Assembly: GCA_018364155.1 (NCBI GenBank)
Contig: JAGZMM010000004.1
Coordinates: forward strand, 1 to 64,000
Length of the DNA stretch: 64,000 nt
Direction: 5' to 3'
Source: Clostridiales bacterium
GTDB taxonomy: Bacteria > Bacillota > Clostridia > Oscillospirales > Acutalibacteraceae
Shown here: positions 34,214-42,753 of the stretch, piece by piece
How positions within the stretch are numbered: position 1 is the stretch's first letter
Layout of the letters: every line of letters starts with the position of its first letter
Translations under genes and position numbers: made by a program
The notes under the pieces: model-generated
What the model was told of the DNA's origin: nothing
The model's database searches: none
The model's input: the letters and a program-made list of their open reading frames with translations, nothing else

Positions 34214-34690
34214 TTAACGAAGCTGTAACACATTGGTGACAATCCCGGCCGGTGTCAGGTCCACAATCCCGTAGGTGCGTTTGCCCGTGCGAGACCCTGA
34301 CACCGTGCCGGGATTTACCATATACAGGCCATCTTCGTAGGCCAGCATGGGCTCATGGGTATGCCCATAGAGGAGAACACGGGCACCGGCGGTCCGAGCG
34401 GCGGACTTCAAATCATACAAAGAGTATTTCACATGATAGTTATGCCCATGGGTATAGAGTATAGGCGTTTGGTCCACCGTAACCAAACCGGTTTCCTGAG
34501 CAGCGCTCCCCCAATCGCAGTTGCCGCGGACAGAAAAGAAGGTTTTGCCTGGATACTGAGGGATAAGGGAATCCAGCTCGGCAAGGCCGTCCCCCAGAAA
34601 AAAGACGGTTTTCGCCCCTGGCTGGGCGTCGATGGCTTCCTTGAGGGAAAAGGAATCCCGGTGAGAGTCGGAAAGAACCAAAATCCGCAT
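34214..34690 (-). CDS. YfcE/MJ0936-family metallophosphodiesterase
   Basis: A 158-residue calcineurin-like phosphoesterase. The metal ligands lie in ILVLSDSHRD (residue 3-12), FFLGDGLAE, VRGNCDW, LYTHGHNYHV and YGHTHEPM. This set and the short length place it in the YfcE/Vps29-like group, which hydrolyses phosphodiesters; the natural substrate is unknown. ATG 34690 has GGAGGT 7 bases upstream, so the longer frame is rejected. Confidence 0.88.
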   Translation of the reverse strand: MRILVLSDSHRDSFSLKEAIDAQPGAKTVFFLGDGLAELDSLIPQYPGKTFFSVRGNCDWGSAAQETGLVTVDQTPILYTHGHNYHVKYSLYDLKSAARTAGARVLLYGHTHEPMLAYEDGLYMVNPGTVSGSRTGKRTYGIVDLTPAGIVTNVLQLR

Positions 34691-34757
34691 GATAAGCACC
34701 TCCTGCCGTTTTCCAAAGCGGAAACGTTTGCGTGTCACACCCCGCTTTCCCCGCATA

Positions 34758-34786
34758 GCATAGGGAAGCAGGGCTATGCATACATT
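34758..34786 (+). promoter_or_regulatory. Candidate sigma-E (mother-cell) promoter
   Basis: GCATAGG (34758-34764), 14-base spacer, CATACATT (34779-34786). The -10 box matches the sigma-E consensus CATACANT fully; the -35 box matches KMATATT at five of seven positions. It lies 18 bases before the first gene of the uncharacterised cluster. Confidence 0.45.
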
Positions 34787-34804
34787 ATACTATGAGGTGA
34801 TGGC

Positions 34805-35161
34805 ATGAACAACCGTTTTCATAATCCGTCCAACAATCCCGCCAATCAAAATCGGCAGGCTCCCACCGGCCGCGCCCAAAGCAGCCATTCCCAGGCTGAC
34901 AGTGCGGACCGTTTGACCCCCAATCTTTCCGCAGACAAGGAACAGGAGCTGTTAAACACCGCCAGCCAGCGGCTGGGACAAAGCCCGGACCGGCTCAAGC
35001 AGGCTTTGCAAAACGGCGAGGTCAAGTCGATGCTCAAAAACATGTCGCCCCAGCAGGCCCAGAAGGTGGAAAGCATCTTAAATGACCCGGCCGCCGCGCA
35101 GAAGCTGCTTTCCACGCCCCAGGCCCAGATGCTTCTCAAGCGGTTCATGGGAGGAAAGTAA
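34805..35161 (+). CDS. Uncharacterised protein, first gene of a three-gene cluster
   Basis: A 118-residue protein. The first 50 residues are polar and disordered-looking (rich in N, Q, S, P). The last 70 form an amphipathic helical domain (ADKEQELLNTASQRLGQS, DRLKQALQNGEVKSMLKNMS, QQAQKVESILNDPAAAQKLL). No known domain recognised, though I have the impression of related proteins in other spore-forming Clostridia. GAGGTGAT precedes the ATG. A sigma-E-like promoter is just upstream, so a sporulation role is possible. Confidence 0.7.
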   Translation: MNNRFHNPSNNPANQNRQAPTGRAQSSHSQADSADRLTPNLSADKEQELLNTASQRLGQSPDRLKQALQNGEVKSMLKNMSPQQAQKVESILNDPAAAQKLLSTPQAQMLLKRFMGGK

Positions 35162-35194
35162 CGTCATTTTGTATCACGCAGAAGGGGGCTCCAT

Positions 35195-35977
35195 ATGGAC
35201 GATCGTACCGAAAAGCTCAACCGTATCCTCTCCACGCCGCAAGGGAGGGAGGTCATCCGGAGCCTTGCCGATCTGTTGGACGAAGAGCCAAACACATCCG
35301 GGCCCGCCAAAGGAAATGCTTCCCGGGGGCAAGCCCGTTCCTCCCAGCCCGCCCGCCATACCAATTCGGGGCCGGCTCAGCAGGCCGGCGCCCAGCAAAA
35401 CAACAGCCAGGGAGAAACCAACGGCTTCGACCTTTCCTCCCTTTTGGGTTCTCTTTCCCAGGGACAAGGCCAGTCCTCCGGCCAGTCCAATCAAAACGGG
35501 CCGGACCTGTCCGCGCTGCTCGGTTCCCTCTCTCAGGGAGGAGGGCAAGCCTCCGGTTCCTCCAGTCAGGGCGGGCCGGACTTGTCTGCTCTATTGAGCG
35601 CGCTCTCAAAAGGAGGAAACGGGGGACAAGAAAGTGGGGCCTCTATGCCGGACCTGTCCGCGCTGCTTGGCTCTCTAGGCCAGGGAAAAGGCCAAGGAGG
35701 CGGACCGGATCTCTCCTCTCTGATGGGGCTTCTGGGTCAGTCGGGAGGAGGTACGGGCGGGGCAAACAGCCTTATCAAGCCGGAAATGCTCCTGAAGCTG
35801 GCGCCTTTGCTTGCGTCCATGGGGCAGGACGACGACCGCACTCGTCTGCTGGGCGCCCTGCGCCCTCATCTCAGACCGGAGAGGCAGAAAAAGCTCGACG
35901 AAGCGGCCCAGCTGCTCCGGCTTTCTCGCCTGCTTCCCCTGCTTCAGGAACAGGGTATTTTCCCAAGCCCGCGCTGA
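35195..35977 (+). CDS. Uncharacterised low-complexity repeat protein, second gene of the cluster
   Basis: A 260-residue protein. The middle (about residues 80-185) holds five copies of a repeat of about 20-28 residues with the core DLS(A/S)L(L/M)(G/S)(S/L)L followed by a Gly/Ser/Gln-rich linker. The C-terminal 75 residues are a helical domain (IKPEMLLKLAPLLASMGQDD, RTRLLGALRPHLRPERQKKL, then LLRLSRLLPLLQEQG). The repeats could be short amphipathic helices on flexible linkers that mediate assembly. No signal peptide or membrane helix. It starts 33 bases after the previous gene, in the same unit. Confidence 0.7.
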   Translation: MDDRTEKLNRILSTPQGREVIRSLADLLDEEPNTSGPAKGNASRGQARSSQPARHTNSGPAQQAGAQQNNSQGETNGFDLSSLLGSLSQGQGQSSGQSNQNGPDLSALLGSLSQGGGQASGSSSQGGPDLSALLSALSKGGNGGQESGASMPDLSALLGSLGQGKGQGGGPDLSSLMGLLGQSGGGTGGANSLIKPEMLLKLAPLLASMGQDDDRTRLLGALRPHLRPERQKKLDEAAQLLRLSRLLPLLQEQGIFPSPR

Positions 35978-36017
35978 CCGGCACTCATGGCAAATCGGAT
36001 AGGCAGGAGGTGGGCCC

Positions 36018-36482
36018 ATGAGCCCGATGGAATCCCGCGAAGAGATGCTTCGCATGCAGCAGGACGCCGTGCGCCGGGTCCGTGAAATGCAGGCGCGGGC
36101 GCGGCGCACCTTGGAAAAGAGCCAGGAACACGCCGTGGGCCCGGCACCGCCCCCGCAGCGGGAAGAGGCCCATTCCCCGGGGCCGCCGGAAAACGGCAGG
36201 AGACACCCCACCCGCTATTCCATTCCCCAGCCCCTCAAGCACGCCCAGCAGCATCATGCACCCAAAGAAAAGCCGCACCCGCGCCCCTTTCCTCAGAGCA
36301 GCTTGTGCCAAGGGGGGACGCCGCCTCGTCAAAACGGGGTAACACCGCTGGATATCACAGGCGTTCTCAAAAGCTTGGGGATGGACGCAGACCGGCTGCT
36401 TTTGCTGGGACTGATTCTGCTTCTCATGTCGGAAGGGGCGGACCGGATGCTGATTTTAGCGGTGGTTTACACCATGCTTTAG
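36018..36482 (+). CDS. Uncharacterised membrane-anchored protein, third gene of the cluster
   Basis: A 154-residue protein with an N-terminal basic helix (SREEMLRMQQDAVRRVREMQ), a long proline/histidine-rich linker (about 40-105), and a C-terminal hydrophobic segment (MDADRLLLLGLILLLMSEGA then DRMLILAVVYTML). The two-part pattern D-DRLLLL-LILLL-EGAD---ILAVVY reads as one membrane helix followed by a short re-entrant or second helix. GGCAGGAGGTGG precedes the ATG. It ends one base from the glucokinase gene on the other strand. Function unknown. Confidence 0.7.
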   Translation: MSPMESREEMLRMQQDAVRRVREMQARARRTLEKSQEHAVGPAPPPQREEAHSPGPPENGRRHPTRYSIPQPLKHAQQHHAPKEKPHPRPFPQSSLCQGGTPPRQNGVTPLDITGVLKSLGMDADRLLLLGLILLLMSEGADRMLILAVVYTML

Positions 36483-36483
36483 G

Positions 36484-37428
36484 TTACCGGCCCAAAAGGG
36501 CTGCGCCGAGAATGCCCGCATCGTTTCCCAAAACCGCGCAGCCAATGCGCGGAAGAACGTTGTTGCGGCAGAAGGCGTCCCTCTCGGCTGTCTTTCGCAC
36601 CGGTGCAAGCACATACTCCCCTTCGTTTGCAAGCGCCCCGCCGATGAGCACCGCCTGGGGCTGCAAAATATTGATGACGTTGACCACGCCGTCGGATACA
36701 TACTGCAAAAACCGGTCCACCACCCCTTGGGCGGCAGCGTCCCCGCCCTTGGCCGCTTCAAACACGTTGCGGCCGTTTAATCCTTCGCCGCTGTGCGCCA
36801 GGCGGGACAAGACGCTTTGCGGATGCTCCCGGGCCGCTTTCTGTGCCTGACGCACCAGCGCCGTCATGGATGCGTAGGCCTCCCAGCAGCCCTTTCGTCC
36901 GCAGGTGCAGGGCTCTTCGCCGCTGCAAATCACCATATGGCCGAACTCGCCGGCGCCAAAGTTAAAGCCTTCGTAAATGCGCCCGTCAAGCAGGATGCCT
37001 GCGCCGATGCCGGTGCCGAAGGTGACGAGCACCAGGGAGGACAAGCCCTTCCCCGCCCCGGCCTTTCCCTCCGCCAGAGCGGCGCAGTTGGCGTCGTTGG
37101 CCAGGAAAACAGGCTTGCCCGTAAGATAGGACAGTTCCTTTGCCACGGGAACCCGGTCCCAGCCTAGGTTTCCGGAAAAGAGGATGACGCCCTGGGCGCT
37201 GTCCGGTGTTCCAGGGCTTCCCACGCCTATGGAGGCCACCTGTGAATCGTCGATCCCTTCTTGCTGGGGGAGCGCCTTCGCTAGTGCGGCCATGTCCTTC
37301 ACAATTTCCCTCCAAGGCCTCTGGGCATGGGTGGGGACGGAGGTTTTCGCAAGAAGGCGGCTTTCTTCATCCACCAGGCCGGCGGCAATGTTGGTGCCGC
37401 CAAGATCAATACCAATGGTATATTTCAT
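36484..37428 (-). CDS. glcK: ROK-family glucokinase
   Basis: A 314-residue sugar kinase that probably phosphorylates glucose. It has the ATP-binding IGIDLGGTNIAAGLVD at the N-terminus, the catalytic Asp in FLANDANCAALAEG, the GTGIGAGIL phosphate turn, and the ROK zinc motif CTCGRKGCWEAYAS. ATG 37428 lies downstream of AAGGAG at good spacing. Some ROK proteins act on other sugars, but this set of motifs is that of Firmicute glucokinases. The cysteine-rich protein gene precedes it on the same strand after 15 bases, so they may be cotranscribed. Confidence 0.9.
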   Translation of the reverse strand: MKYTIGIDLGGTNIAAGLVDEESRLLAKTSVPTHAQRPWREIVKDMAALAKALPQQEGIDDSQVASIGVGSPGTPDSAQGVILFSGNLGWDRVPVAKELSYLTGKPVFLANDANCAALAEGKAGAGKGLSSLVLVTFGTGIGAGILLDGRIYEGFNFGAGEFGHMVICSGEEPCTCGRKGCWEAYASMTALVRQAQKAAREHPQSVLSRLAHSGEGLNGRNVFEAAKGGDAAAQGVVDRFLQYVSDGVVNVINILQPQAVLIGGALANEGEYVLAPVRKTAERDAFCRNNVLPRIGCAVLGNDAGILGAALLGR

Positions 37429-37443
37429 CAAGATATCTCCTTA

Positions 37444-37971
37444 TTAGACTTCTCCGGTAAAGGCCGCGTATTCCTTTAGCATATAGCCGTAGTCCAGCAG
37501 AAATGCGTCAAATCCGGGCAGGGCGCGCAGACTTTCCACCGCCTGGGCGGCGGAGGAGGAAAAAGCGTTATCCAGGTAGGGCTTCGCCTCCTTTTTAAGC
37601 AGCGGGCAGAAATAGGCGGCCCGGGGATCCGGGACGATGCGCACCCTCCCCTCTTTTAAAATGGGCGCGAAGGGATAGAGCCGGCAGGACAAGGGCCGAT
37701 GCGCCCGGTCACACTGACCTGGACAGACGGCGAAGGCCACCTGCCGGGTTCCCATACGCTTCCTGGTAATGGTGAGAAAACGAGCCCGGACAAGGGCTCT
37801 TTCCTCGAACGGGAACAGAATCATCCCGTCCTCTTCCCCGCCCTGGCAGCATTTTGATGAACACAGCCGGCCGCAGTCGGCCGGGATGGGGGTACGGCCG
37901 CCGAAAAGGCGGTAAGCCCGGCGGTAAAAAAACGGCGCCGCTTCTTCTGCTTTTATGGGACAACCCGTCAT
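37444..37971 (-). CDS. YkgJ-like cysteine-cluster protein
   Basis: A 175-residue protein with spaced cysteines that suggest a metal or Fe-S site: DCGRLCSSKCC near residues 33-44, VCPGQCDRAHRPLSCRLYPF near 85-104 and YFCPLL near 125. This spacing resembles the YkgJ/zinc-or-iron-chelating family, to which flagellin lysine methylases are also related. Function is unknown. I chose ATG 37971, since AAGGAGGG lies 8 bases upstream, over longer frames. It precedes glcK. Confidence 0.7.
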   Translation of the reverse strand: MTGCPIKAEEAAPFFYRRAYRLFGGRTPIPADCGRLCSSKCCQGGEEDGMILFPFEERALVRARFLTITRKRMGTRQVAFAVCPGQCDRAHRPLSCRLYPFAPILKEGRVRIVPDPRAAYFCPLLKKEAKPYLDNAFSSSAAQAVESLRALPGFDAFLLDYGYMLKEYAAFTGEV

Positions 37972-38093
37972 ACCATCGCCCTCCTTTTCTCTATCCTCAT
38001 GATAGCAGACCCTTTCTTTCCTGACAACCGGTTGATTTCCGCCGAAACCGCACGACAATTTTTTTACGAAACTGTGAATTCTACTAATATCAA

Positions 38094-38122
38094 TTGCTTT
38101 TCCCTTTCTTGTCAGATATAAT
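38094..38122 (+). promoter_or_regulatory. Sigma-A promoter of citrate synthase
   Basis: TTGCTT (38094-38099), 17-base spacer, TATAAT (38117-38122), about 90 bases ahead of the ATG. Confidence 0.65.
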
Positions 38123-38213
38123 GAAAAATAGAGTATGATTATAGTTAAATTTTACGTATTGCCGATTGCGGTTTCCTATCGGCAGAACATGTGTGTAAAG
38201 GAGAGTGTATGCA

Positions 38214-39578
38214 ATGGCAGAAAACAGATTTACCGAAATTACGCCTGAAATCCAGGCTTTGGCGGAGCTTTGCAAGGAAAACGGCTCCATTAATCCCGAA
38301 CTTTATACCAAATATGAGGTAAAGCGCGGCCTGCGCGACATCAACGGCAAGGGTGTGCTGGCGGGGCTTACGGAAATCTCCGAGGTCCGGTCCTACACCA
38401 TTGTGGACAGCGAAATGATCCCCTGCGAGGGAAAGCTTTTCTACCGCGGGGTGGACATTGACGAAATCGTAGGCGGCTTTATCCGGGAAAAACGGTTTGG
38501 GTTTGAAGAAGTCACCTATCTGCTGCTCTTCGGGGATCTGCCCAATCACGAGCAGCTCGATGCGTTCAAGAAGATGCTGGCAAACTACCGCACTCTGCCC
38601 ACCAGTTTTGTGCGCGACATCATCTTAAAAGCCCCCAGCTCGGATATGATGAATACCCTGGCCCGCAGCGTGCTGACCCTTTATTCTTACGACGACAACG
38701 CCAACGACATTTCCATTCCCAATGTGCTGCGTCAGTCTTTGCAGCTCATTGCCCTGTTCCCCATGCTTGCGGTTTACGGATACCAGGCCTACAGTCATTA
38801 TCACGACGGCAACAGCCTCTTTATTCACGCGCCCCAGCCCGAGCTTTCCACGGCGGAGAACATTTTACATACCCTGCGCCCGGACAGCAAGTACACCGAG
38901 CTGGAAGCGAAGATTCTGGACGTGGCGCTGGTGCTCCACGCCGAGCACGGCGGCGGCAACAACTCTACCTTCACCACCCATGTGGTTTCCTCCTCCGGCA
39001 CTGACACCTATTCGGTCATCGCAGCGGCCATCGGCTCTCTCAAGGGGCCCAAGCACGGCGGCGCCAACATTAAGGTGGTGCAGATGTTCGAGGACATGAA
39101 GGAGAATCTCCACGATTGGACCGACGAAGAGGAAATCGAACGGTATCTGGTAGCGCTTTTGCACAAGGAAGCCTTTGACAAGGCGGGGCTCATCTACGGC
39201 ATGGGTCACGCGGTCTATTCCCTGTCTGACCCCAGGGCGAACATCTTTAAGAAGTTTGTCAAGAGCCTGTCGGAAGAAAAGGGCCGCACCAAGGAATTTG
39301 AGCTGTATTCCATGGTGGAGCGCTTAGCTCCCCAGGTCATCGCCCGGGAACGCAAGATTTACAAGGGTGTAAGCGCCAACATTGACTTTTACAGCGGATT
39401 TGTGTATAGCATGCTCGATCTGCCCAAGGAGCTGTTCACTCCCATCTTCGCCATCGCCCGCATTGCCGGCTGGAGCGCCCACCGCATTGAGGAGCTCATC
39501 AATGCCGGAAAGATCATCCGTCCCGCTTACAAAAACGTGGCCAAGGGCCGGCCTTACATTCCCATTGACAAACGGTAA
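38214..39578 (+). CDS. gltA: Citrate synthase
   Basis: A 454-residue enzyme condensing oxaloacetate and acetyl-CoA. The catalytic residues lie in HAEHGGGNNSTF (about 245), GPKHGGANIKV (about 280), MGHAVYSLSDPRA (about 335) and NIDFYSGFVY (about 390). The length and the extended N-terminus fit the clostridial citrate/methylcitrate synthase group. ATG 38214 is preferred over the GTG at 38205, which overlaps the AAAGGAGAG site. In an anaerobe it would feed glutamate synthesis; no aconitase or isocitrate dehydrogenase adjoins it. Confidence 0.93.
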   Translation: MAENRFTEITPEIQALAELCKENGSINPELYTKYEVKRGLRDINGKGVLAGLTEISEVRSYTIVDSEMIPCEGKLFYRGVDIDEIVGGFIREKRFGFEEVTYLLLFGDLPNHEQLDAFKKMLANYRTLPTSFVRDIILKAPSSDMMNTLARSVLTLYSYDDNANDISIPNVLRQSLQLIALFPMLAVYGYQAYSHYHDGNSLFIHAPQPELSTAENILHTLRPDSKYTELEAKILDVALVLHAEHGGGNNSTFTTHVVSSSGTDTYSVIAAAIGSLKGPKHGGANIKVVQMFEDMKENLHDWTDEEEIERYLVALLHKEAFDKAGLIYGMGHAVYSLSDPRANIFKKFVKSLSEEKGRTKEFELYSMVERLAPQVIARERKIYKGVSANIDFYSGFVYSMLDLPKELFTPIFAIARIAGWSAHRIEELINAGKIIRPAYKNVAKGRPYIPIDKR

Positions 39579-39590
39579 CCATGGTTTTTG

Positions 39591-39623
39591 CCCCCGCCTC
39601 CCTTTCCAGGGGCGGGGGTTTGT
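39591..39623 (+). terminator. Terminator of citrate synthase
   Basis: An 8-bp GC stem (39591-39598 with 39611-39618) followed by TTTGTTTG. Confidence 0.7.
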
Positions 39624-39714
39624 TTGAATGCGCCAGGTTATAAAGAAGCCGGCCCCGTTGGCTTTTGTGGACGGGTCAAAAAACCATCATCAGATACGAA
39701 AGGATGCGAGCAGC

Positions 39715-41715
39715 ATGATCATCGGCGCGGACTATTATCCCGAACACTGGCCTGTTTCCCGCTGGGAGACGGACGCGGCCATGATGGAAGAAGCGGGACT
39801 CACTGTGGTACGCCTGGCGGAATTTGCTTGGGCAAAGCTGGAGCCGGAGGAGGGAAGCTATGACTTTTCCTGGCTGGACGAAGCGCTTAACGTCCTGGCC
39901 GCCCACGGCATCTCTGCGATTCTGGGCACCCCCACCGCCGCGGCGCCCAAGTGGCTGATGGATAAGTATGAAGGCATGTATAACGTGGACGGATACGGCC
40001 GCACGAGGGGCTTCGGCTCCAGGCGGCATTATTGTTACAATAGCCCCGATTACCAAAAGGCGGCCCGCCGCATTGCCGCAGCCTTAGGCGCTCATTACCG
40101 GGATCATCCGGCGGTGATCGGCTGGCAGATTGACAACGAGTTCGGCTGCCACAACGACGAGGTCTGCTTTTGCGGGCACTGCCAGCGGGAATTTCGCCGA
40201 TGGCTGAAGATCAAGTACGCCACGGTGGAGGAGCTCAACCGGGCGTGGGGAACGGTGTTCTGGAGCCAGACCTATCGGTCCTTTGACGAGGTGATCGTGC
40301 CCGGCTACGCCCAGTGCGACGGGGAAAACGGGCGCAACTTCTGCCACAATCCGGGATTGCTGCTTGATTACATGCGCTGCCGCACCGACTCCGTGGCCGC
40401 TTTTCTGGACCTCCAGGTGAAGGCTCTGAAAGAGGCCGGCTGCCGCCAGCCGATTACTCACAATTTTATGGGCAATTACGATCATCTGGACTATTTTAAG
40501 CTGGCCAAGGGCGTGGATTTCGTCTCTTGGGACAACTATCTACGCCATCAATGGCAGCAGTCCTCCTACGGGGACGCGGCCCTGGCCCACGAGACCATGC
40601 GGGGACTCAAACAGAAAAAGTTCTGGGTGATGGAACAGCAGAGCGGTCCGGCAGGCTGGTCGGTGATAGCCGATTCTCCAAGGCCGGGGCAGCTGCGGCT
40701 GTGGTCATGGCAGGCGTATGCCCACGGGGCCCAGGCGATTGTGTATTTCCGCTGGCGTGCCTGTTTGTTCGGCACCGAGCAATACTGGTACGGCATTCTT
40801 GACCACGACGGGGTTCCCCGCCGGCGGTACCGGGAAATCGAGCAGACGGCCAAGGAACTCAAGCACATCGACGAAACGCTGGTGGGTGGCGGACCGGTCA
40901 GCGAAGTGGCGCTCATCAAAAGCTACGACAACGCTTTCTCCCATCAGTTCCAGCCCCACAATCCCAAATTTGATTATAACGCCCTTCTGCTTTCCTATTA
41001 CGAAGGGCTGATGCAAAACGGCATTTCCTGCGACGTGCGCTCCATTGATGACGATTTGTCCCGCTACAAGCTGGTTATTCTCCCTGCCTTCCAGCTCGTG
41101 ACCCCTCCCATGGCCAAAAAGCTCAGTGACTATGTCAGCCGGGGTGGACATGTGGTAATCTCTTTTCGGTCGGGCGCCCGGGAATGGAACAACCAAATGA
41201 CCGAGCGGACTTTGCCGGGCCTGTTCCGGGAAATCACCGGTGTGACCGTCGCGGAATTCAATTCCATTCTTTATGGAGATCCTATCCCGGTGAAAGGTCC
41301 CTTCGGCCAGAGCGAAGCCTCCATCTGGTGCGACCTGCTCGAACCCGACACGGCGAAGCCGTATGCCGTTTACGGGGGTGATTACTGCGAGGGAATACCC
41401 GCCGTCACCGTCAACGCCGTCGGCAAGGGCAAAGCCTGGTACGTGGGCTGCGACCTCACTCAGGATGCCATGAAAGTGTTGCTTGGCGACGTGCTCAAGG
41501 GCGCTGGGATCACTCCTCCTGTTTCGAATTTGCCAAAGGACGTGGAGGCGGTCTCCTGGGAACGCCCCAACGGACAAACGTTCCTCTTTCTGCTCAATCA
41601 CGGAAAGGATCCCGTGTCCGTGCCAGTGTCCGGCTTCTCCAGAGAGCTTCTATCCGGACGGCCGGCAGTACAAACGTTATCCTTGGAGGGATATGGAATC
41701 GCAGTCCTCACGTAA
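39715..41715 (+). CDS. Beta-galactosidase, glycoside hydrolase family 42
   Basis: A 666-residue retaining beta-galactosidase. It opens IGADYYPEHWPVSRWETD, typical of GH42. The acid/base Glu lies in IDNEFGC (about E142) and the nucleophile Glu in VMEQQSGPAGW (about E307). Cysteines in CHNDEVCFCGHC match the zinc-binding cluster of family members. A trimerisation beta domain (about 390-600) and a small C-terminal domain follow. ATG 39715 with AAAGGA upstream is chosen. No signal peptide, so it acts on imported galactosides; together with the GH112 phosphorylase it points to milk or mucin glycan use. Confidence 0.92.
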   Translation: MIIGADYYPEHWPVSRWETDAAMMEEAGLTVVRLAEFAWAKLEPEEGSYDFSWLDEALNVLAAHGISAILGTPTAAAPKWLMDKYEGMYNVDGYGRTRGFGSRRHYCYNSPDYQKAARRIAAALGAHYRDHPAVIGWQIDNEFGCHNDEVCFCGHCQREFRRWLKIKYATVEELNRAWGTVFWSQTYRSFDEVIVPGYAQCDGENGRNFCHNPGLLLDYMRCRTDSVAAFLDLQVKALKEAGCRQPITHNFMGNYDHLDYFKLAKGVDFVSWDNYLRHQWQQSSYGDAALAHETMRGLKQKKFWVMEQQSGPAGWSVIADSPRPGQLRLWSWQAYAHGAQAIVYFRWRACLFGTEQYWYGILDHDGVPRRRYREIEQTAKELKHIDETLVGGGPVSEVALIKSYDNAFSHQFQPHNPKFDYNALLLSYYEGLMQNGISCDVRSIDDDLSRYKLVILPAFQLVTPPMAKKLSDYVSRGGHVVISFRSGAREWNNQMTERTLPGLFREITGVTVAEFNSILYGDPIPVKGPFGQSEASIWCDLLEPDTAKPYAVYGGDYCEGIPAVTVNAVGKGKAWYVGCDLTQDAMKVLLGDVLKGAGITPPVSNLPKDVEAVSWERPNGQTFLFLLNHGKDPVSVPVSGFSRELLSGRPAVQTLSLEGYGIAVLT

Positions 41716-41752
41716 AAGAATTGGAACATTTTATGAACTTTTAGTGATGGTG

Positions 41753-41781
41753 TGGACAAGCCGCCGTTTTTCGAGTAAAAT
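41753..41781 (+). promoter_or_regulatory. Candidate sigma-A promoter of the lipoprotein gene
   Basis: TGGACA (41753-41758), 17-base spacer, TAAAAT (41776-41781). Confidence 0.5.
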
Positions 41782-41814
41782 ATATAGTGAAAACGTTCAA
41801 AAAGGGGAAGAAAA

Positions 41815-42549
41815 ATGATGCGAAACCTTTTGGCCCTTGTGCTAGTTGCAGGTCTGGCCTGCCTCACACTCACCGCCTGCGAAGGCGATCCCTCCGATCA
41901 ATACCGCTATTCCAAACCGGACGATCTGTCCATCGTAACACCCTCCTACAGCGTTGCGGACTCCTCGGTGGACGAAGTCACCCAGGAGCTGACCGAAACC
42001 GCCATTGCGTTATTGAATGAGGATGCGGCCATCATAGATCTATTTTTAAATGGCTACACAGAGGACGGGGAATATCTGGATGAGGAGACGGATGCGGACA
42101 ATTACACGCAGGTGCTTTCTGACACCTTTCCATCCTTTACCTCTGTCAAGGAAAAGATGAGCGAAATTTATGCAGACAACGAATCCGCCGATTTCTTTTT
42201 GTCCTTCCCGAATGAGGAGAAGCCCCGGCTTAAGGGAGACGACAAAAGTCTCTATGTGTTAGACGATGAGGATATTATCAAATTTCCAGCCTATGTGGAC
42301 GTAAGTGAGGTTACCATTCTTGACCATACCGATACATCGGCGACCATTGAGTTTACCTATCGGGGACCGGATTACTTCTATTTCGACTCCTCGGAAGATT
42401 TCCCATGGCCTGGTCATAGCATGACTATGTATCTGGTGGACGGTGTGTGGAAGCTGGAAAGCAGCTTTTATCAGTACTACGCTGCCAACAACCCGGAAAT
42501 GCCCTGGGTAACGCAGTCGTACTCGCCCTCCAGCGCCGCTTCTCAGTAA
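41815..42549 (+). CDS. Lipoprotein of unknown function
   Basis: A 244-residue protein with a signal peptide and lipobox LTAC (Cys about residue 20). The mature part is acidic. A helical segment (about 45-80) is followed by a beta-rich domain with EVTILDHTDTSATIEFTY, YFYFDSSEDFPWPGHSMTMY and VDGVWKLESSFYQYY. The last motif, a strand ending W-L-S-YY, resembles small lipoproteins of the NTF2/SnoaL-like fold, but I cannot name the family. It has its own promoter and terminator. Confidence 0.75.
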   Translation: MMRNLLALVLVAGLACLTLTACEGDPSDQYRYSKPDDLSIVTPSYSVADSSVDEVTQELTETAIALLNEDAAIIDLFLNGYTEDGEYLDEETDADNYTQVLSDTFPSFTSVKEKMSEIYADNESADFFLSFPNEEKPRLKGDDKSLYVLDDEDIIKFPAYVDVSEVTILDHTDTSATIEFTYRGPDYFYFDSSEDFPWPGHSMTMYLVDGVWKLESSFYQYYAANNPEMPWVTQSYSPSSAASQ

Positions 42550-42571
42550 CGGCATCTCTTTTTTCTTCAAC

Positions 42572-42614
42572 AAACCCCGTGGTGCATCGGAGAAATCCGT
42601 GCACTACGGGGTTT
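42572..42614 (+). terminator. Terminator of the lipoprotein gene
   Basis: A roughly 15-bp stem with one mismatch (42572-42586 with 42600-42614) followed by T residues. Confidence 0.8.
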
Positions 42615-42715
42615 TCTTTGTAAAGGATACCTGGCTTTTGAACAGGGCGCTGTAGCCGCGCCGGACATTTTTCCTTTTCGCTGGTGAAAAAAGGAACGCC
42701 CTCTCTAACTCAAAT

Positions 42716-42746
42716 GGCCCGGTTCCCCATAGGAGAAAACCGGGCC
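42716..42746 (-). terminator. Hairpin after the M50-like gene
   Basis: A 9-bp GC stem (42716-42724 with 42738-42746) directly downstream of the minus-strand gene at 42754; the T run is weak. Confidence 0.5.
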
Positions 42747-42753
42747 GCTTGTG

